From NCBI GenBank assembly GCA_910579535.1, contig CAJTUR010000050.1, forward strand, positions 1-5,133: a DNA stretch of 5,133 nt, given 5' to 3'. The translations under genes were made by a program, and so were the position numbers. This stretch comes from an uncultured Bacilli bacterium (GTDB taxonomy: Bacteria > Bacillota_I > Bacilli_A > RF39 > UBA660). The notes under the pieces were generated by a model. It was given only the letters and a program-made list of their open reading frames with translations. It was not told where the DNA came from and ran no database searches. Positions 5,132 through 5,133 of this stretch are shown here, piece by piece (position 1 is the first letter of the stretch; the number at the start of each line of letters is the position of its first letter).

Positions 5132-5133
5132 TT

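Noticed and set aside
1..5133. CRISPR array, tRNA/rRNA, insertion sequence or prophage element
   Set aside because: No spaced direct repeats, cloverleaf-like sequences, transposase or phage genes were seen on either strand.

Overview
This is low-GC DNA (roughly 30% G+C by eye). Every supportable gene lies on the minus strand, so transcription runs from right to left. Low GC, strong AGGAGG-type Shine-Dalgarno (SD) sites, short spacers and intrinsic terminators suggest a low-GC Bacillota of the class Bacilli, possibly a gut Erysipelotrichales/RF39-like or Acholeplasma-like lineage; this placement is weak. The Trp codons I checked are TGG and the genes end in TAA or TAG, so nothing points to the Mycoplasma code.

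Layout in the direction of transcription: (1) 5133-5057, possible last codons of an unidentified gene, followed by a hairpin/T-tract terminator. (2) A two-gene operon: a GNAT N-acetyltransferase (4975-4517) overlapping by 14 bp an uncharacterised membrane protein with a CorA-like layout but no GMN motif (4530-3343). A terminator starts directly at its stop codon. (3) A monocistronic peptidase-U32 family gene (3277-1052) of the RlhA / DUF3656 type, probably an Fe-S enzyme of RNA hydroxylation, closed by a strong terminator. (4) A monocistronic deoD-type purine nucleoside phosphorylase (952-209) with its own terminator. (5) At the left edge, a good promoter (174-179 / 151-156), an SD and an ATG at position 82 open a reading frame that reaches a run of eight G (minus strand) after eight codons. 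As sequenced the frame stops at once; one more G would keep it open to the window edge.

The left-edge locus is the most interesting item: it looks like the 5' end of a gene switched by a homopolymer tract (phase variation, or slippage of polymerase or ribosome), caught in the OFF state. The main rivals are a homopolymer sequencing error and a chance alignment. A second theme is compactness: in all four spacers a terminator touches or overlaps the next candidate promoter. Purine salvage, RNA modification and the acetyltransferase/membrane-protein pair show no evident functional link; they appear to be separate transcription units.
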